A DNA stretch of 44,390 bases from Lachnospiraceae bacterium (lineage in GTDB: Bacteria > Bacillota > Clostridia > Lachnospirales > Lachnospiraceae). Numbering within the stretch: position 1 is the stretch's first letter; the number at the start of each line of letters is the position of its first letter. The notes beneath the pieces were generated by a model. It was not told the origin of the DNA and ran no database searches. It was given only the letters and a program-made list of their open reading frames with translations. Location of the stretch: NCBI GenBank assembly GCA_024697225.1, contig JAILGA010000097.1:1-44390 (forward strand), given 5' to 3'. Positions 33,947-42,053 of this stretch are shown here, piece by piece. The position numbers and the translations under genes were made by a program.

Positions 33947-35215
33947 ATGAAAATAGCTGCAATAGTGATGTTCATAGCAATGTATGTGCTTCTGATAGCG
34001 CTGCCCAAAAAGAGGGCGATCGTGGCGCTTATCACGGCCGCCATATTTGTCATAACGGGGATACTGCCATTTACCAAGCTGCCCACAGCGATAGACTGGA
34101 ATGTACTTCTGATGATACTTGGGACGCTTCTTCTGGTGGATTACTTTATAGAGTCCAAGATGCCCAATTTCGTGGCGGACAAGCTTCTTGAGATCTCGCC
34201 TAACGTAATGTGGGTGACGATACTCATGTCGCTCTTTTCGGGTATCATTTCCGCTTTCATAGACAATGTGGCAACGCTTCTTATGGTGGCGCCTGTGGGG
34301 CTCGCGGTCTGCAAGAAGCTGAAGATCAATCCGGTGCCCATGATCATATCGATAGCCGTATCCTCGAATCTGCAGGGTGCTGCCACCCTTGTGGGCGATA
34401 CCACTTCGATCATGCTGGCGTCATACGCACGCATGGATTTCAATGACTTCTTCTGGATGAACGGACGCCCCGGTATCTTCTTTGCTGTGGAGCTGGGAGC
34501 ACTGGTCACCATACCCATCATGATGATACTTTTCCGAAAGGACAAGGAACCCGTAAACAGCACGGAGACCACTAAGGTCGAAGATTATGTGCCGACCATA
34601 ATGATGATCGCACATGTGGTTTTCCTCGTGATCGCATCCTTCATCCCCGAGAAGCCTGAGATCACAAACGGCGTTATCTGCATGGCCTGCGGCGTCATAG
34701 GCATGGCGTGGGAGTATTTCAAGGATCACGATAAGGAGCGCGCGGTGAACGTGATAAAGAATCTCGATTACGACACGCTGCTTCTTCTGACGGGCCTCTT
34801 TACCGTAATCGCGGGTATTACGGAGATCGGAGTCATTGATGATCTGGCGGGCTTTATAGCAGCCGCGGGCGGCGACAATCTGTTCGTGATGTTCACCATA
34901 GTTGTGTGGCTGTCAGTGCTGATCTCCGCATTTATAGACAACATACCCTACGTTGCCACCATGCTGCCTGTTTTGCAGGGCGTGACGCTGGCAATGGGGA
35001 CCGAGCCGTTTCTCTTATACTTCGGCCTGCTGTGCGGTGCGACACTCGGCGGAAACATTACTCCCGTGGGTGCAAGCTGTAATATAGCGGGCGTGGGAAT
35101 GCTGCGCAAGGAGGGCTATGAGGTCAGCTTCAGGGACTTCGCCCGCATAGGCATCCCCTTTACGCTCGCTGCTGTTATAAGCGCCTATATCTTCCTGTGG
35201 GTGTTCTGGAGATAG
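33947..35215 (+). CDS. ArsB/NhaD-SLC13 superfamily ion permease
   Basis: Polytopic membrane transporter of about 11-12 hydrophobic segments in two related halves. Each half carries the same signature, FIDNVATLLMVAPV in the first and FIDNIPYVATMLPVLQG in the second, and paired SSNLQGAATLVGDTTSIM / CGATLGGNITPVGASCNIAG re-entrant segments; this is the hallmark of the ion transporter superfamily (citrate, dicarboxylate, arsenite or Na+/H+ permeases). The substrate cannot be told. No arsR or arsenate reductase lies nearby, so arsenite export is not supported. GGAGGACC precedes the ATG. Length 422 residues. A strong bidirectional terminator follows. Confidence 0.88.
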   Translation: MKIAAIVMFIAMYVLLIALPKKRAIVALITAAIFVITGILPFTKLPTAIDWNVLLMILGTLLLVDYFIESKMPNFVADKLLEISPNVMWVTILMSLFSGIISAFIDNVATLLMVAPVGLAVCKKLKINPVPMIISIAVSSNLQGAATLVGDTTSIMLASYARMDFNDFFWMNGRPGIFFAVELGALVTIPIMMILFRKDKEPVNSTETTKVEDYVPTIMMIAHVVFLVIASFIPEKPEITNGVICMACGVIGMAWEYFKDHDKERAVNVIKNLDYDTLLLLTGLFTVIAGITEIGVIDDLAGFIAAAGGDNLFVMFTIVVWLSVLISAFIDNIPYVATMLPVLQGVTLAMGTEPFLLYFGLLCGATLGGNITPVGASCNIAGVGMLRKEGYEVSFRDFARIGIPFTLAAVISAYIFLWVFWR

Positions 35216-35245
35216 AGATATCCTCTCTTATATCTGACGCATAAA

Positions 35246-35275
35246 CAAAAGACGTGCATTGACGCACGTCTTTTG
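35246..35275. terminator. Bidirectional terminator between the permease and GH13 genes
   Basis: Perfect 12-bp arms (35246-35257 and 35264-35275) with a 6-nt loop; the stem itself ends in AAAA on one side and TTTT on the other, so it can serve both convergent transcripts. Confidence 0.88.
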
Positions 35276-35312
35276 CTTTGTCGATTCGTGAAACTGCAGA
35301 CAGGACCTGTGT

Positions 35313-36884
35313 TCAGGCCAGCTTAAATATGATGAATGACTGAGGCCCCATGGTTATGGTGCTCTCGTTGCCTTCACAGGATACGGAGGTCTCGCCAAGG
35401 GAGAGGAGCTCGTCATCCACTGCGGCGTTCACCCGTGCTGAGACCTCATTTAATGACGGATTGAGCGCCACCAGCACGCCGTCGTCGCCGCTTCTTCTTG
35501 CGTAAACAAAGGGAAGCTTTTCTTTTTCGGCGTATAGTACTTCCAATCCGCCGTCCGCCTGCAATGCTTTGTGCTCATGTCTTATGGTCAGAAGGGCCTT
35601 TATCACGTGATATACCGAGGCGGGATCGGCCATGGCCTTCTCTGCCGTGGGAGCGTCATTTGAGGGATCCTGCGGCAGGTAGAGTTTGTCCGCGGGGGCT
35701 AAGGAGAAGCCGAAGTTGGCGCTGCCATCCCACTGCATCGGCGTCCTGCTGCCGGTCCTGTCATATCCGCCTTCTTTGGTGGGAAGATCCAGATATCTCA
35801 TCGCTATCTCGTCCCCGTAGTAGACAAAGGGGACGCCGGGCATCGTATAGATAAAGGCATAGGCCACCTTGATCTCGCGCTCTGAGAGAGAATAAGCAGG
35901 CCTTCTGGTGTCGTGATTGCAGGATATAAGGCTTATAAAGCCGTTATCCTTTGTCGCCTCATATCTGGGCAGATAGTCATCAAGGAAACGCATCACATCG
36001 CCGTGACCGCCGGCTTTGAAAAAACTGTTGTCGCCGTCGTCATCCCAGTAATCCCTGAGAAGTGTATGATAACCGTTGCTCGCGTGGTCGAGACAGAAGT
36101 CCATGTGAAAATGTGCGGAATTAATGGCCAATTCGGGATTGGACCACTCGGAGATGATGGCGGCCTCCGGATAATCGTCATCGAGCATCTGCCTCACCTC
36201 GCGCCACAGCGCGCAGGTACCGGATTTCTTCTCGTCATCATCCTTTACAAGGCTGTCTGCCATGTCCACGCGGAAGCCGTCGCAGCCGGCGTCCAGCCAG
36301 AAGCGCATGACATCCTTCATGGCTTCAAGTGTCGCTCTCGCCTCAGGGGAATCCGTGGAGGACTGCCAGGGCTTTTCGGGATGTAAAAAACCGTAATTCA
36401 GGGCCGGCTGGCATTTGAAGAAGTTGAGCATATAGCAGGCCGGTCTTTCGCATTCTCCCGCGATCCAGGGATGACCTGGTACGCCCTCGAGCCAGTGTCC
36501 GGTCCAGATATAGCGGCCGGAAAACTCGTTCTTTTCGGCTTTTGAACTCTCCTTAAACCAGGCGTGTTCCTCGGAGGTGTGGCCGGGGACCAGGTCCAGA
36601 AGAACGTGGATGCCCTTCTCATGTGCCTTTGAAAAGAGCTCCTTCAGATCGTCGTTTGTGCCGTACCTTTCGGCCACCTTTTTGTAGTCGCGGACGTCGT
36701 AGCCGGCATCCTTAAAGGGCGAATCGTAACAGGGATTGATCCAGAGCGCGTTGCATCCAAGCTCCTTCACATAGTCAAGCTTTCCGATGATCCCCTGCAG
36801 ATCACCGATCCCGTCGCCGTTTGAATCGGCAAAGGACTGGGGGTAGATCTCGTAAAATACTGCATCGTTCAACCATCCGGGCAT
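35313..36884 (-). CDS. GH13 alpha-glucosidase/alpha-amylase family enzyme
   Basis: Cytoplasmic retaining glycosidase acting on alpha-glucosidic bonds, probably short malto- or isomalto-oligosaccharides, since there is no signal peptide. The catalytic regions are visible: WLNDAVFYEIYPQSFADSNGDGIGD at the N-terminus, DLVPGHTSEEH (region I), GFRVDMADS with the nucleophile Asp, IISEWSNP with the acid/base Glu, and SCNHDTRRP with the third Asp. The segment FADSNGDGIGDLQGI is typical of the oligo-1,6-glucosidase/trehalose-type subfamilies; the exact specificity cannot be assigned. Length 523 residues. AAAGGAGG overlaps the end of the U32 gene, so the two are translationally linked. Confidence 0.88.
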   Translation of the reverse strand: MPGWLNDAVFYEIYPQSFADSNGDGIGDLQGIIGKLDYVKELGCNALWINPCYDSPFKDAGYDVRDYKKVAERYGTNDDLKELFSKAHEKGIHVLLDLVPGHTSEEHAWFKESSKAEKNEFSGRYIWTGHWLEGVPGHPWIAGECERPACYMLNFFKCQPALNYGFLHPEKPWQSSTDSPEARATLEAMKDVMRFWLDAGCDGFRVDMADSLVKDDDEKKSGTCALWREVRQMLDDDYPEAAIISEWSNPELAINSAHFHMDFCLDHASNGYHTLLRDYWDDDGDNSFFKAGGHGDVMRFLDDYLPRYEATKDNGFISLISCNHDTRRPAYSLSEREIKVAYAFIYTMPGVPFVYYGDEIAMRYLDLPTKEGGYDRTGSRTPMQWDGSANFGFSLAPADKLYLPQDPSNDAPTAEKAMADPASVYHVIKALLTIRHEHKALQADGGLEVLYAEKEKLPFVYARRSGDDGVLVALNPSLNEVSARVNAAVDDELLSLGETSVSCEGNESTITMGPQSFIIFKLA

Positions 36885-36886
36885 TG

Positions 36887-38200
36887 TCAGCCTCCTTTCG
36901 CGGTGCGGGGAACCTCCCCGGCCATTATATCTCCCTCATCGGGCAGCTTTCCCTCAGGATCCTCCTCTGCTCGAAGGGTCAGAGTGATAAGCTGTTTCGG
37001 ATGAGGTGCGCTCAAAACTTCATTGCCGTCCTGATCCTCCATCTTTAATATGACGGCATCCATATCTGCCTGACCCGGGATCCCGGGTTCGATGAACCTG
37101 ACGCGATCGCCGGTGAAGAAGCGGTTTTTCTGTTCAACCTCCACCTGAATTGTACCATCTTGGGCCATGTCAGCCTTTTTTCGCACCGGGCCGTAAAATA
37201 CGCGCCTTACATCGCTTTTTGCGGCCTCCGGAAGATTCGTGACATTGCCCTCGGAGAAGTAGAAGCCCGTCGAAGAGGGCCTGTCGGATATCTTTGCGAG
37301 TTCGGCGGCAAGATCATCTCTCTCGGCACTGTATCTTTCCGGGGCGCTCATTGCCAGATCGAGCGCCCGTCTGTAGACTCTGGCCACCGAAGCAACGTAG
37401 AGGGCGTTCTTCATGCGCCCCTCTATCTTGAAACTGTCAACACCGGCATCAAGAAGCCCGTCCATGTGACCTGCCATGCACAGATCCTCGCTCGCAAGCA
37501 CTGTTGTGCCTCTGTCATCCTCCTCGATGGGGTAGTATTCGCCGGGGCGCATCTCCTCGACGAGGGAGTATTTGTAGCGGCAGGGGTGGGCACATTCGCC
37601 GTGGTTTGCATCCCTTCCTGTCATCGCTCTCGAGAGCAGGCATCTTCCTGAGTATGAGACGCACATGGCGCCGTGGACAAAGCATTCCAGCTCCATGTCA
37701 TCCGGGATCCGCTCCCGCAGTGCCTTTATCCGAGAAAGAGAAAGCTCCCTTGCGAGAACGACTCTCCGTACTCCCTTCTGATACCAGAAGTTTACGGCGG
37801 CAGAGTTCAGGGTGTTGGCCTGGGTGGATATGTGTACCGGTATGTCCGGGCAGTGAATACGTGCGGTCTCAAAGATACCGGGATCGGAAATGATGAAGGC
37901 GTCCGGCCTGAGCGCCGCCCAGGTGTTCGAAAGGCGGTCAAAGAGCGCCGCCGCGGCTTGGATATCATCATCCGTTGCAAAGATATTTACGGCGAGATAT
38001 ACGCTTGCGTCATGCGAATGGGAATAGTCACAGGCCTCTTTGAGTTCTTTTTCGTCGAGATCCGATGATCCGGCGCGAAGTGACAGTCCGCCCGTGCCGA
38101 GATAGACGGCGTCCGCTCCGAAGCGGACAGCCGATTTAAGACAGTCGATGCTCCCTGCGGGAAGCAGAAGCTCCGGCTTATTCCTCCGGAGGCTGTTCAT
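36887..38200 (-). CDS. Peptidase U32 family protein (TrhP/YegQ-like)
   Basis: Named after collagenase-like peptidases, but characterised members such as TrhP and RlhA act in hydroxylation of tRNA or rRNA uridine/cytidine, so RNA modification is the likelier role. KPELLLPAGSIDCLKSAVRFGADAVYLG begins the TIM-barrel; the conserved Cys set that may hold an Fe-S cluster is CVSYSGRCLLSRAMTGRDANHGECAHPCR in two blocks. FKIEGRMK and a C-terminal beta domain follow. I take ATG 38200, which gives a short MNSLRRN lead before the family start and overlaps the upstream gene by 23 nt; the frame open to 38248 seems too long. Length 437 residues. Confidence 0.88.
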   Translation of the reverse strand: MNSLRRNKPELLLPAGSIDCLKSAVRFGADAVYLGTGGLSLRAGSSDLDEKELKEACDYSHSHDASVYLAVNIFATDDDIQAAAALFDRLSNTWAALRPDAFIISDPGIFETARIHCPDIPVHISTQANTLNSAAVNFWYQKGVRRVVLARELSLSRIKALRERIPDDMELECFVHGAMCVSYSGRCLLSRAMTGRDANHGECAHPCRYKYSLVEEMRPGEYYPIEEDDRGTTVLASEDLCMAGHMDGLLDAGVDSFKIEGRMKNALYVASVARVYRRALDLAMSAPERYSAERDDLAAELAKISDRPSSTGFYFSEGNVTNLPEAAKSDVRRVFYGPVRKKADMAQDGTIQVEVEQKNRFFTGDRVRFIEPGIPGQADMDAVILKMEDQDGNEVLSAPHPKQLITLTLRAEEDPEGKLPDEGDIMAGEVPRTAKGG

Positions 38201-38714
38201 CCGTATCCTCAGGCTCCGCCTCGTCTTTCGGTGCCATACCAGCGTCATCGCCGGTCTCGTCCGGAACGGCCTCTTCTTTGCCGGTGTCGGTATCTCCTGC
38301 GGGTGCGGACTCCCCGGACGCCTTTTCTTCCGCGTTCTTTCTTGCTTCGACCGCGGGTCTTGCCATGATCTCTATCATGGCATCAGCGGTCATGGAGGGC
38401 GAGAGCTCGTATGTCCCGGGCGTGATCATGTCATGATATACGGATAACCTCTCCTGTACAAGGAAAAGCTTTGCGTCTTTGATAAGGCCCTTTTCTTCGA
38501 GTCTGCCGCCCACATCCGAGACGGAATCGGAACTGTTGACCGTAAACACAACTGTCCTGGTGTCCACGGCATTCACGGGCTTCTGATCAAAGATCTGCAG
38601 CCCCGCGTCATAGGCATAGCGCACCGCGCGGATGATGAACATGACGGCTATTACCGTCAGGACAACCTTGCATACGATATCTATGAAACCGAGAATTATC
38701 CGATTTACGCTCAT
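38178..38714 (-). CDS. MltG/YceG-like membrane protein lacking the catalytic domain
   Basis: A 178-residue protein with one N-terminal transmembrane segment (about 8-30) and an outward-facing domain. Residues of about 50-110 (VVFTVNSSDSVSDVGGRLEEKGLIKDAKLF and ITPGTYELSPSMTADAMIEIMA) match the LysM-like substrate-binding part of the MltG endolytic transglycosylase, but the catalytic domain that should follow is absent; in its place is an acidic, probably disordered tail rich in Glu, Asp, Pro and Ala. It may be a short paralogue that binds nascent glycan or a protein partner without cutting. Its start overlaps the RNase J stop by 4 nt and its end overlaps the U32 gene. Confidence 0.78.
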   Translation of the reverse strand: MSVNRIILGFIDIVCKVVLTVIAVMFIIRAVRYAYDAGLQIFDQKPVNAVDTRTVVFTVNSSDSVSDVGGRLEEKGLIKDAKLFLVQERLSVYHDMITPGTYELSPSMTADAMIEIMARPAVEARKNAEEKASGESAPAGDTDTGKEEAVPDETGDDAGMAPKDEAEPEDTDEQPPEE

Positions 38715-40408
38715 GTGTTTACATCCATGATCACCGACAGGATGATGGGACGGCGCTCAGTCCTGCGCCAGAGGAAATTGCCCAGCTCATCCCGGATGAT
38801 ACCCTTTAATCTTCCGTTTTCCCTGATGCCTTTTTCCATCGCGACCGTGAGTTCCTCAGCAACCAGATCGATGCAGTCCTCGATCAGTTCATCCGCTTCT
38901 CTCATGTATACGAAGCCTCTCGACTGTATATCGGGCATGCCGATGATGTGCCCGCCTTCCTTGTCGATCAGGGCGGCGACGATCACTATGCCGTCCTCAG
39001 AGAGATGCTGCCTGTCTCTTAAGACCGCATTGCCCACATCGCCGACACCTTTGCCGTCAACCAGAATGGCACCGACATTGACTTTGTCCTTAACAACGGC
39101 GCCGCCGTTACCCAGCTCAAGAACATCTCCGGAATGCAGAACAAAGATGTCCTTCTCGGACATTCCCAGCTCCATCGCGATCTTTTTCTGGGCTATGAGA
39201 TGCTTGTACTCGCCGTGTACCGGAACAGAATACTTCGGCTGAACAAGCGTATATATGAGTTTTATATCGCTCTCGCAGGCATGCCCGGATACGTGGACAT
39301 CCTGTGATATCACGTCCGCGCCTTTGAGAAGGAGATCGTTTATTACGTTGGTGACGGCTTTCTCGTTGCCGGGTATCGGGTGCGAGGAGAGGATCACCGT
39401 GTCACCCTGTGTTATCGTGATCTTCTTGTGCTGGCCCGTCGCCATGCGGGAGAGAGCTGCCATGTTTTCGCCCTGCGAGCCTGTGGTTATGATGACCGTT
39501 TTGCGCTCGGGATAGTTTTTGAGCTGTTCCACATCGATGATGGTGTTGTCCGGGATGTGGATGCAGCCGAGCTGCTGGGCGATCTCCATGATGTTGACCA
39601 TGCTCCGCCCCTCTATCACAACTTTTCTGCCGAATTTTGACGCGGAGTTGATGACCTGCTGCACTCGGTCGACGTTGGAGGCAAAGGTGGACACGATTAT
39701 CCTGGTGTCAGTATGCTCCTGGAAGAGCTGGTCAAAGGTGCGCCCGACGGTCTTTTCGGACGCGGTGAAGCCCGGGCGCTCTGCATTTGTGGAGTCACAT
39801 AAAAGCGCCAGCACACCGTTCTTTCCGATCTCGGCAAACCGCTGCAGATCTATGGGATCTCCGTAGACGGGGGTGTAGTCGACCTTGAAGTCGCCGGTGT
39901 GTACAACGGTGCCTGCGGGCGAAGTGATCGCAAGAGCCGCGGCGTCGACGATAGAGTGATTGGTTCTTATGAATTCGATATCAAAATCACCCTGCTTTAC
40001 GTGATCACCGAAGCTTACCACGTGTCTTTCGGTGTCGTCCAACAGGTTATGCTCCTCAAGCTTGTGTTCTATGATCCCCATGGTCAGCCTTGTGGCATAG
40101 ATGGGGGCGTTCAGCTGATTGATGATATAGGGGATGGCTCCGATATGGTCTTCGTGACCGTGCGTGATGAAATATCCCAGCACATGTTCTTTGTTTTCCA
40201 AAAGCCAGCTTATATCCGGTATTACCAGATCGACACCCAGCATATCGTCCGTTGGGAAAGCCATGCCCAGATCCACGACTATTATGCTCTCCCCGAAACG
40301 GAAAGCGGTTATGTTCATACCGATCTGTTCAAGTCCGCCCAGCGGGATTATCTGGAGAGTGGGGCCCTGTACGACCTCTTTGTCTCCCCCGTGTTTTTTT
40401 CTGCTCAA
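38711..40408 (-). CDS. rnj: Ribonuclease J
   Basis: Metallo-beta-lactamase ribonuclease with 5'-3' exonuclease and endonuclease activity; central to mRNA decay and rRNA maturation in Firmicutes. The metal-binding motif is HGHEDH at 83-88; IRTNHSIVDAAALAI, VVHTGDFKVDYTPV and LLCDSTNAERPGFTASE follow, and the beta-CASP domain includes STFASNVDRVQQVI and VHVSGHACESD. Length 565 residues is typical. The start is TTG at 40408, with AGGAG upstream and the usual basic N-terminus. It sits in the middle of the ireB-GH13 run. Confidence 0.95.
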   Translation of the reverse strand: MSRKKHGGDKEVVQGPTLQIIPLGGLEQIGMNITAFRFGESIIVVDLGMAFPTDDMLGVDLVIPDISWLLENKEHVLGYFITHGHEDHIGAIPYIINQLNAPIYATRLTMGIIEHKLEEHNLLDDTERHVVSFGDHVKQGDFDIEFIRTNHSIVDAAALAITSPAGTVVHTGDFKVDYTPVYGDPIDLQRFAEIGKNGVLALLCDSTNAERPGFTASEKTVGRTFDQLFQEHTDTRIIVSTFASNVDRVQQVINSASKFGRKVVIEGRSMVNIMEIAQQLGCIHIPDNTIIDVEQLKNYPERKTVIITTGSQGENMAALSRMATGQHKKITITQGDTVILSSHPIPGNEKAVTNVINDLLLKGADVISQDVHVSGHACESDIKLIYTLVQPKYSVPVHGEYKHLIAQKKIAMELGMSEKDIFVLHSGDVLELGNGGAVVKDKVNVGAILVDGKGVGDVGNAVLRDRQHLSEDGIVIVAALIDKEGGHIIGMPDIQSRGFVYMREADELIEDCIDLVAEELTVAMEKGIRENGRLKGIIRDELGNFLWRRTERRPIILSVIMDVNT

Positions 40409-40473
40409 GTTTCTTTACTCCTAAATTTGTCTGTATATGTTCCGTCGACGATATAACCGGACTGTCGGGCTCT

Positions 40474-40746
40474 TTATTCGACGTCTATGTCCAGTTCTTC
40501 TATCGTGTCGGCAAATGCCAGGGCCGCCCTGTCATATTCGCCGTCATCTTCTACAAATACGAAGCTCGCCTCTTCGTCCTGCGCTTCCGAATCGTCGCGC
40601 ATTATGTAGACATCGCCGTCTTCGTCCCCGTCCGGATCCACGTCGGACACCAGCAGATAGCTTTTGCCGTCGATATCGGTCTGTGCGAGTACATAAAACG
40701 TCGCCGGGGTATCGCTCCCTTCCGGGATAAATTCAAGTTTTTCCAT
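40474..40746 (-). CDS. DUF1292 protein (YrzB-like)
   Basis: A 90-residue, strongly acidic cytoplasmic protein. IPEGSDTPATFYVLAQTDIDGKSYLLVSD and EASFVFVEDDGEYDRA match the DUF1292 domain, which is usually found right after ruvX, as here. The function is unknown. Its first 14 nt overlap the end of ruvX in another frame, and it is separated by 65 nt from rnj. It is somewhat rich in Asp, consistent with the family. Confidence 0.9.
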   Translation of the reverse strand: MEKLEFIPEGSDTPATFYVLAQTDIDGKSYLLVSDVDPDGDEDGDVYIMRDDSEAQDEEASFVFVEDDGEYDRAALAFADTIEELDIDVE

Positions 40747-41152
40747 TTAAGTAATCCTGTAATATTATCTCTGCGGCCAGGGTGTCGACTCTTTTTTTGA
40801 TCTCTTTTCTGTCAAGTCCCTGTTCCGCCATTATCTGTTCAGCTTCAACACTGGTGAGGCGCTCGTCCTGCATGACCACGGGAAGAGAGAGCCTCGCCTC
40901 GAGCTTTTTCGCAAAAGCAAGGGTCTTTTCTGCGCGCTCGGATATACGCCCGTCCATGCTGAGCGGCAGCCCCAGCACTATGAGCGTCACTTCGTTATCG
41001 CGGCAGATCTGTTCCAGGCGCCTTAAGGTCTCTCTCAGCTTGTTCTCGGAATCCCTGCGTATGGTCTCAATGCCGGTGGCAAGAGTACCGGAGGGATCGG
41101 AGAGAGCGACTCCGAGCGTCAGGGCACCAAGATCCAGCCCCATCAGGCGCAT
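40733..41152 (-). CDS. ruvX: Putative pre-16S rRNA nuclease / Holliday junction resolvase (YqgF/RuvX)
   Basis: RNase H-fold protein of the YqgF family, proposed to finish the 5' end of 16S rRNA and sometimes called a Holliday junction resolvase. The N-terminal MRLMGLDLGALTLGVALSD holds the catalytic Asp (D7); VLGLPLSMDGRISERA supplies the conserved GLP segment, and QDERLTSVEAEQ and KRVDTLAAEIILQDYL complete the active site. Length 139 residues. It starts 12 nt after ireB with AAGAAGGG as ribosome site. The ireB-ruvX-DUF1292 order is the standard Firmicutes arrangement. Confidence 0.95.
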   Translation of the reverse strand: MRLMGLDLGALTLGVALSDPSGTLATGIETIRRDSENKLRETLRRLEQICRDNEVTLIVLGLPLSMDGRISERAEKTLAFAKKLEARLSLPVVMQDERLTSVEAEQIMAEQGLDRKEIKKRVDTLAAEIILQDYLNGKT

Positions 41153-41164
41153 ATGCAGCCCTTC

Positions 41165-41437
41165 TTATTTTGTCCAGCCGTTTGCCCGGATATATTCCCC
41201 AAGCATCTCCTCGACCAGCTCGTCGCGTTCGACCTTCATGATGAGGCTCCTTGCGCCCTTGTAGCTGGTGATGTAGGTGGGGTCACCACTCATGATATAG
41301 CCCACGATCTGATTTACCGGGTCATATCCCTTTTCGGTGAGGGCGTCATAAACGACTGACAGCACCTTCTTTGCACCCGTCTCCGGATCCGGCTGTACCT
41401 TGAAAAACTGAGTGTTCCCCAAATCCTGTTCCTGCAT
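41165..41437 (-). CDS. ireB: IreB family regulatory phosphoprotein
   Basis: Small cytoplasmic protein (90 residues, former DUF965). In Enterococcus faecalis IreB is phosphorylated by the Ser/Thr kinase IreK near its N-terminus and dampens cephalosporin resistance. Here TQFFKV near residues 9-14 keeps a candidate Thr, and VYDALTEKGYDPVNQIVGYIMSGDPTYIT is the conserved core. It is the first gene of the minus-strand run, with AAGGAGGAG before the ATG and a near-perfect promoter about 80 nt upstream. No kinase of this type lies in the window. Confidence 0.95.
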   Translation of the reverse strand: MQEQDLGNTQFFKVQPDPETGAKKVLSVVYDALTEKGYDPVNQIVGYIMSGDPTYITSYKGARSLIMKVERDELVEEMLGEYIRANGWTK

Positions 41438-41491
41438 GTCTCCTCCTTGATATCTGCAATCTGTTATAAGGACAAAATGCCATACGGAATT

Positions 41492-41520
41492 ATTATACGC
41501 GCATTGACGGGAGATGTCAA
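41492..41520 (-). promoter_or_regulatory. Consensus sigma-A promoter of the ireB operon
   Basis: On the minus strand TTGACA (41515-41520), exactly 17 nt, TATAAT (41492-41497): both hexamers perfect. It should drive ireB-ruvX-DUF1292 and probably rnj through GH13. It is back to back with the padR promoter, 33 nt between the two -35 boxes. Confidence 0.9.
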
Positions 41521-41553
41521 AAACGGCGAATTCCGAAAAAATAAAAATGGCGC

Positions 41554-41581
41554 TTGACAGGAAAGAAAAATATGATATTAT
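41554..41581 (+). promoter_or_regulatory. Promoter of the padR operon
   Basis: TTGACA (41554-41559), 16 nt, TATTAT (41576-41581). The predicted start near 41588 places the tandem 15-bp repeats entirely inside the 130-nt leader. Confidence 0.75.
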
Positions 41582-41601
41582 TACCTTGTCACGCGTACTA
41601 C

Positions 41602-41675
41602 GTCAGACATAACAACGGCAGACATAACAATGTCAGATATAGCATGTCAGGTATAGTAACGCCGGACGTAGTAAC
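41602..41675 (+). repeat. Five degenerate 15-bp tandem repeats in the padR leader
   Basis: Units start at 41602, 41617, 41632 (14 nt), 41646 and 41661, with the consensus GYCRGAYRTARYAAY and a partial sixth unit (ACCGG) at 41676. Neighbouring units are most alike (1-2, then 4-5). The position downstream of the promoter and upstream of the regulator gene suggests an operator array or a structured leader. Confidence 0.75.
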
Positions 41676-41720
41676 ACCGGGAACAGGCATTTCACAATAA
41701 AGAGGAAAGAGGGTGTGTAA

Positions 41721-42053
41721 ATGGGAACCATCAGCAGCGATGTCATAAGAGGGTACATAGATACCATTATACTGTACCTGATACTGAAGGGGCCGTCGTA
41801 CGGCTACGAAATCTCGCGGAGGATAAAGACTCTTTCGGAGGAAAAGTATATAATAAAAGAGACGACTCTATACTCTGCCTTTACACGCATGGAAAAGAAC
41901 GGCTACGTGCGTAGCTATTCCGAAAATGCGGACAACGGAAAACGCCGGACCTACTACGTGATAACGGATGAGGGGCGAAGCTATTACAAAGACAAGTGCG
42001 AAGAGTGGAACCTGACAAAGGAAGTCATAGAAAAATTTGTGGAGGATAAATAA
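41721..42053 (+). CDS. PadR family transcriptional regulator
   Basis: Winged-helix repressor of 110 residues. GYIDTIILYLILKGPSYGYEISRRI and IKETTLYSAFTRMEKNGYVRSYSE are the PadR DNA-binding core, and RRTYYVITDEGRSYYK is the wing; a short C-terminal helix would form the dimer. PadR proteins of this subgroup sense envelope or phenolic stress and usually repress their own operon. It leads a three-gene operon with a HAAS-domain membrane protein and a DUF4097 protein, a common Firmicutes arrangement. The repeats in its leader are candidate binding sites. An AGAGGAAAGAGG ribosome region precedes the ATG. Confidence 0.93.
   Translation: MGTISSDVIRGYIDTIILYLILKGPSYGYEISRRIKTLSEEKYIIKETTLYSAFTRMEKNGYVRSYSENADNGKRRTYYVITDEGRSYYKDKCEEWNLTKEVIEKFVEDK

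Noticed and set aside
33947..35215. Arsenite efflux pump (arsB) call for the permease
   Set aside because: Only superfamily motifs support it; no arsR, arsC or arsA is nearby and the twin FIDN motifs are shared by many anion and Na+/H+ permeases.
41572..41700. 42-codon frame ATG 41572 to TAA 41700 through the 15-bp repeats, with AGGAAAG upstream
   Set aside because: Its ATG overlaps the -10 box of the likely promoter, so it would lie before the transcription start; a 14-nt repeat unit also breaks the peptide period. It would become a leader peptide only if transcription starts further upstream.
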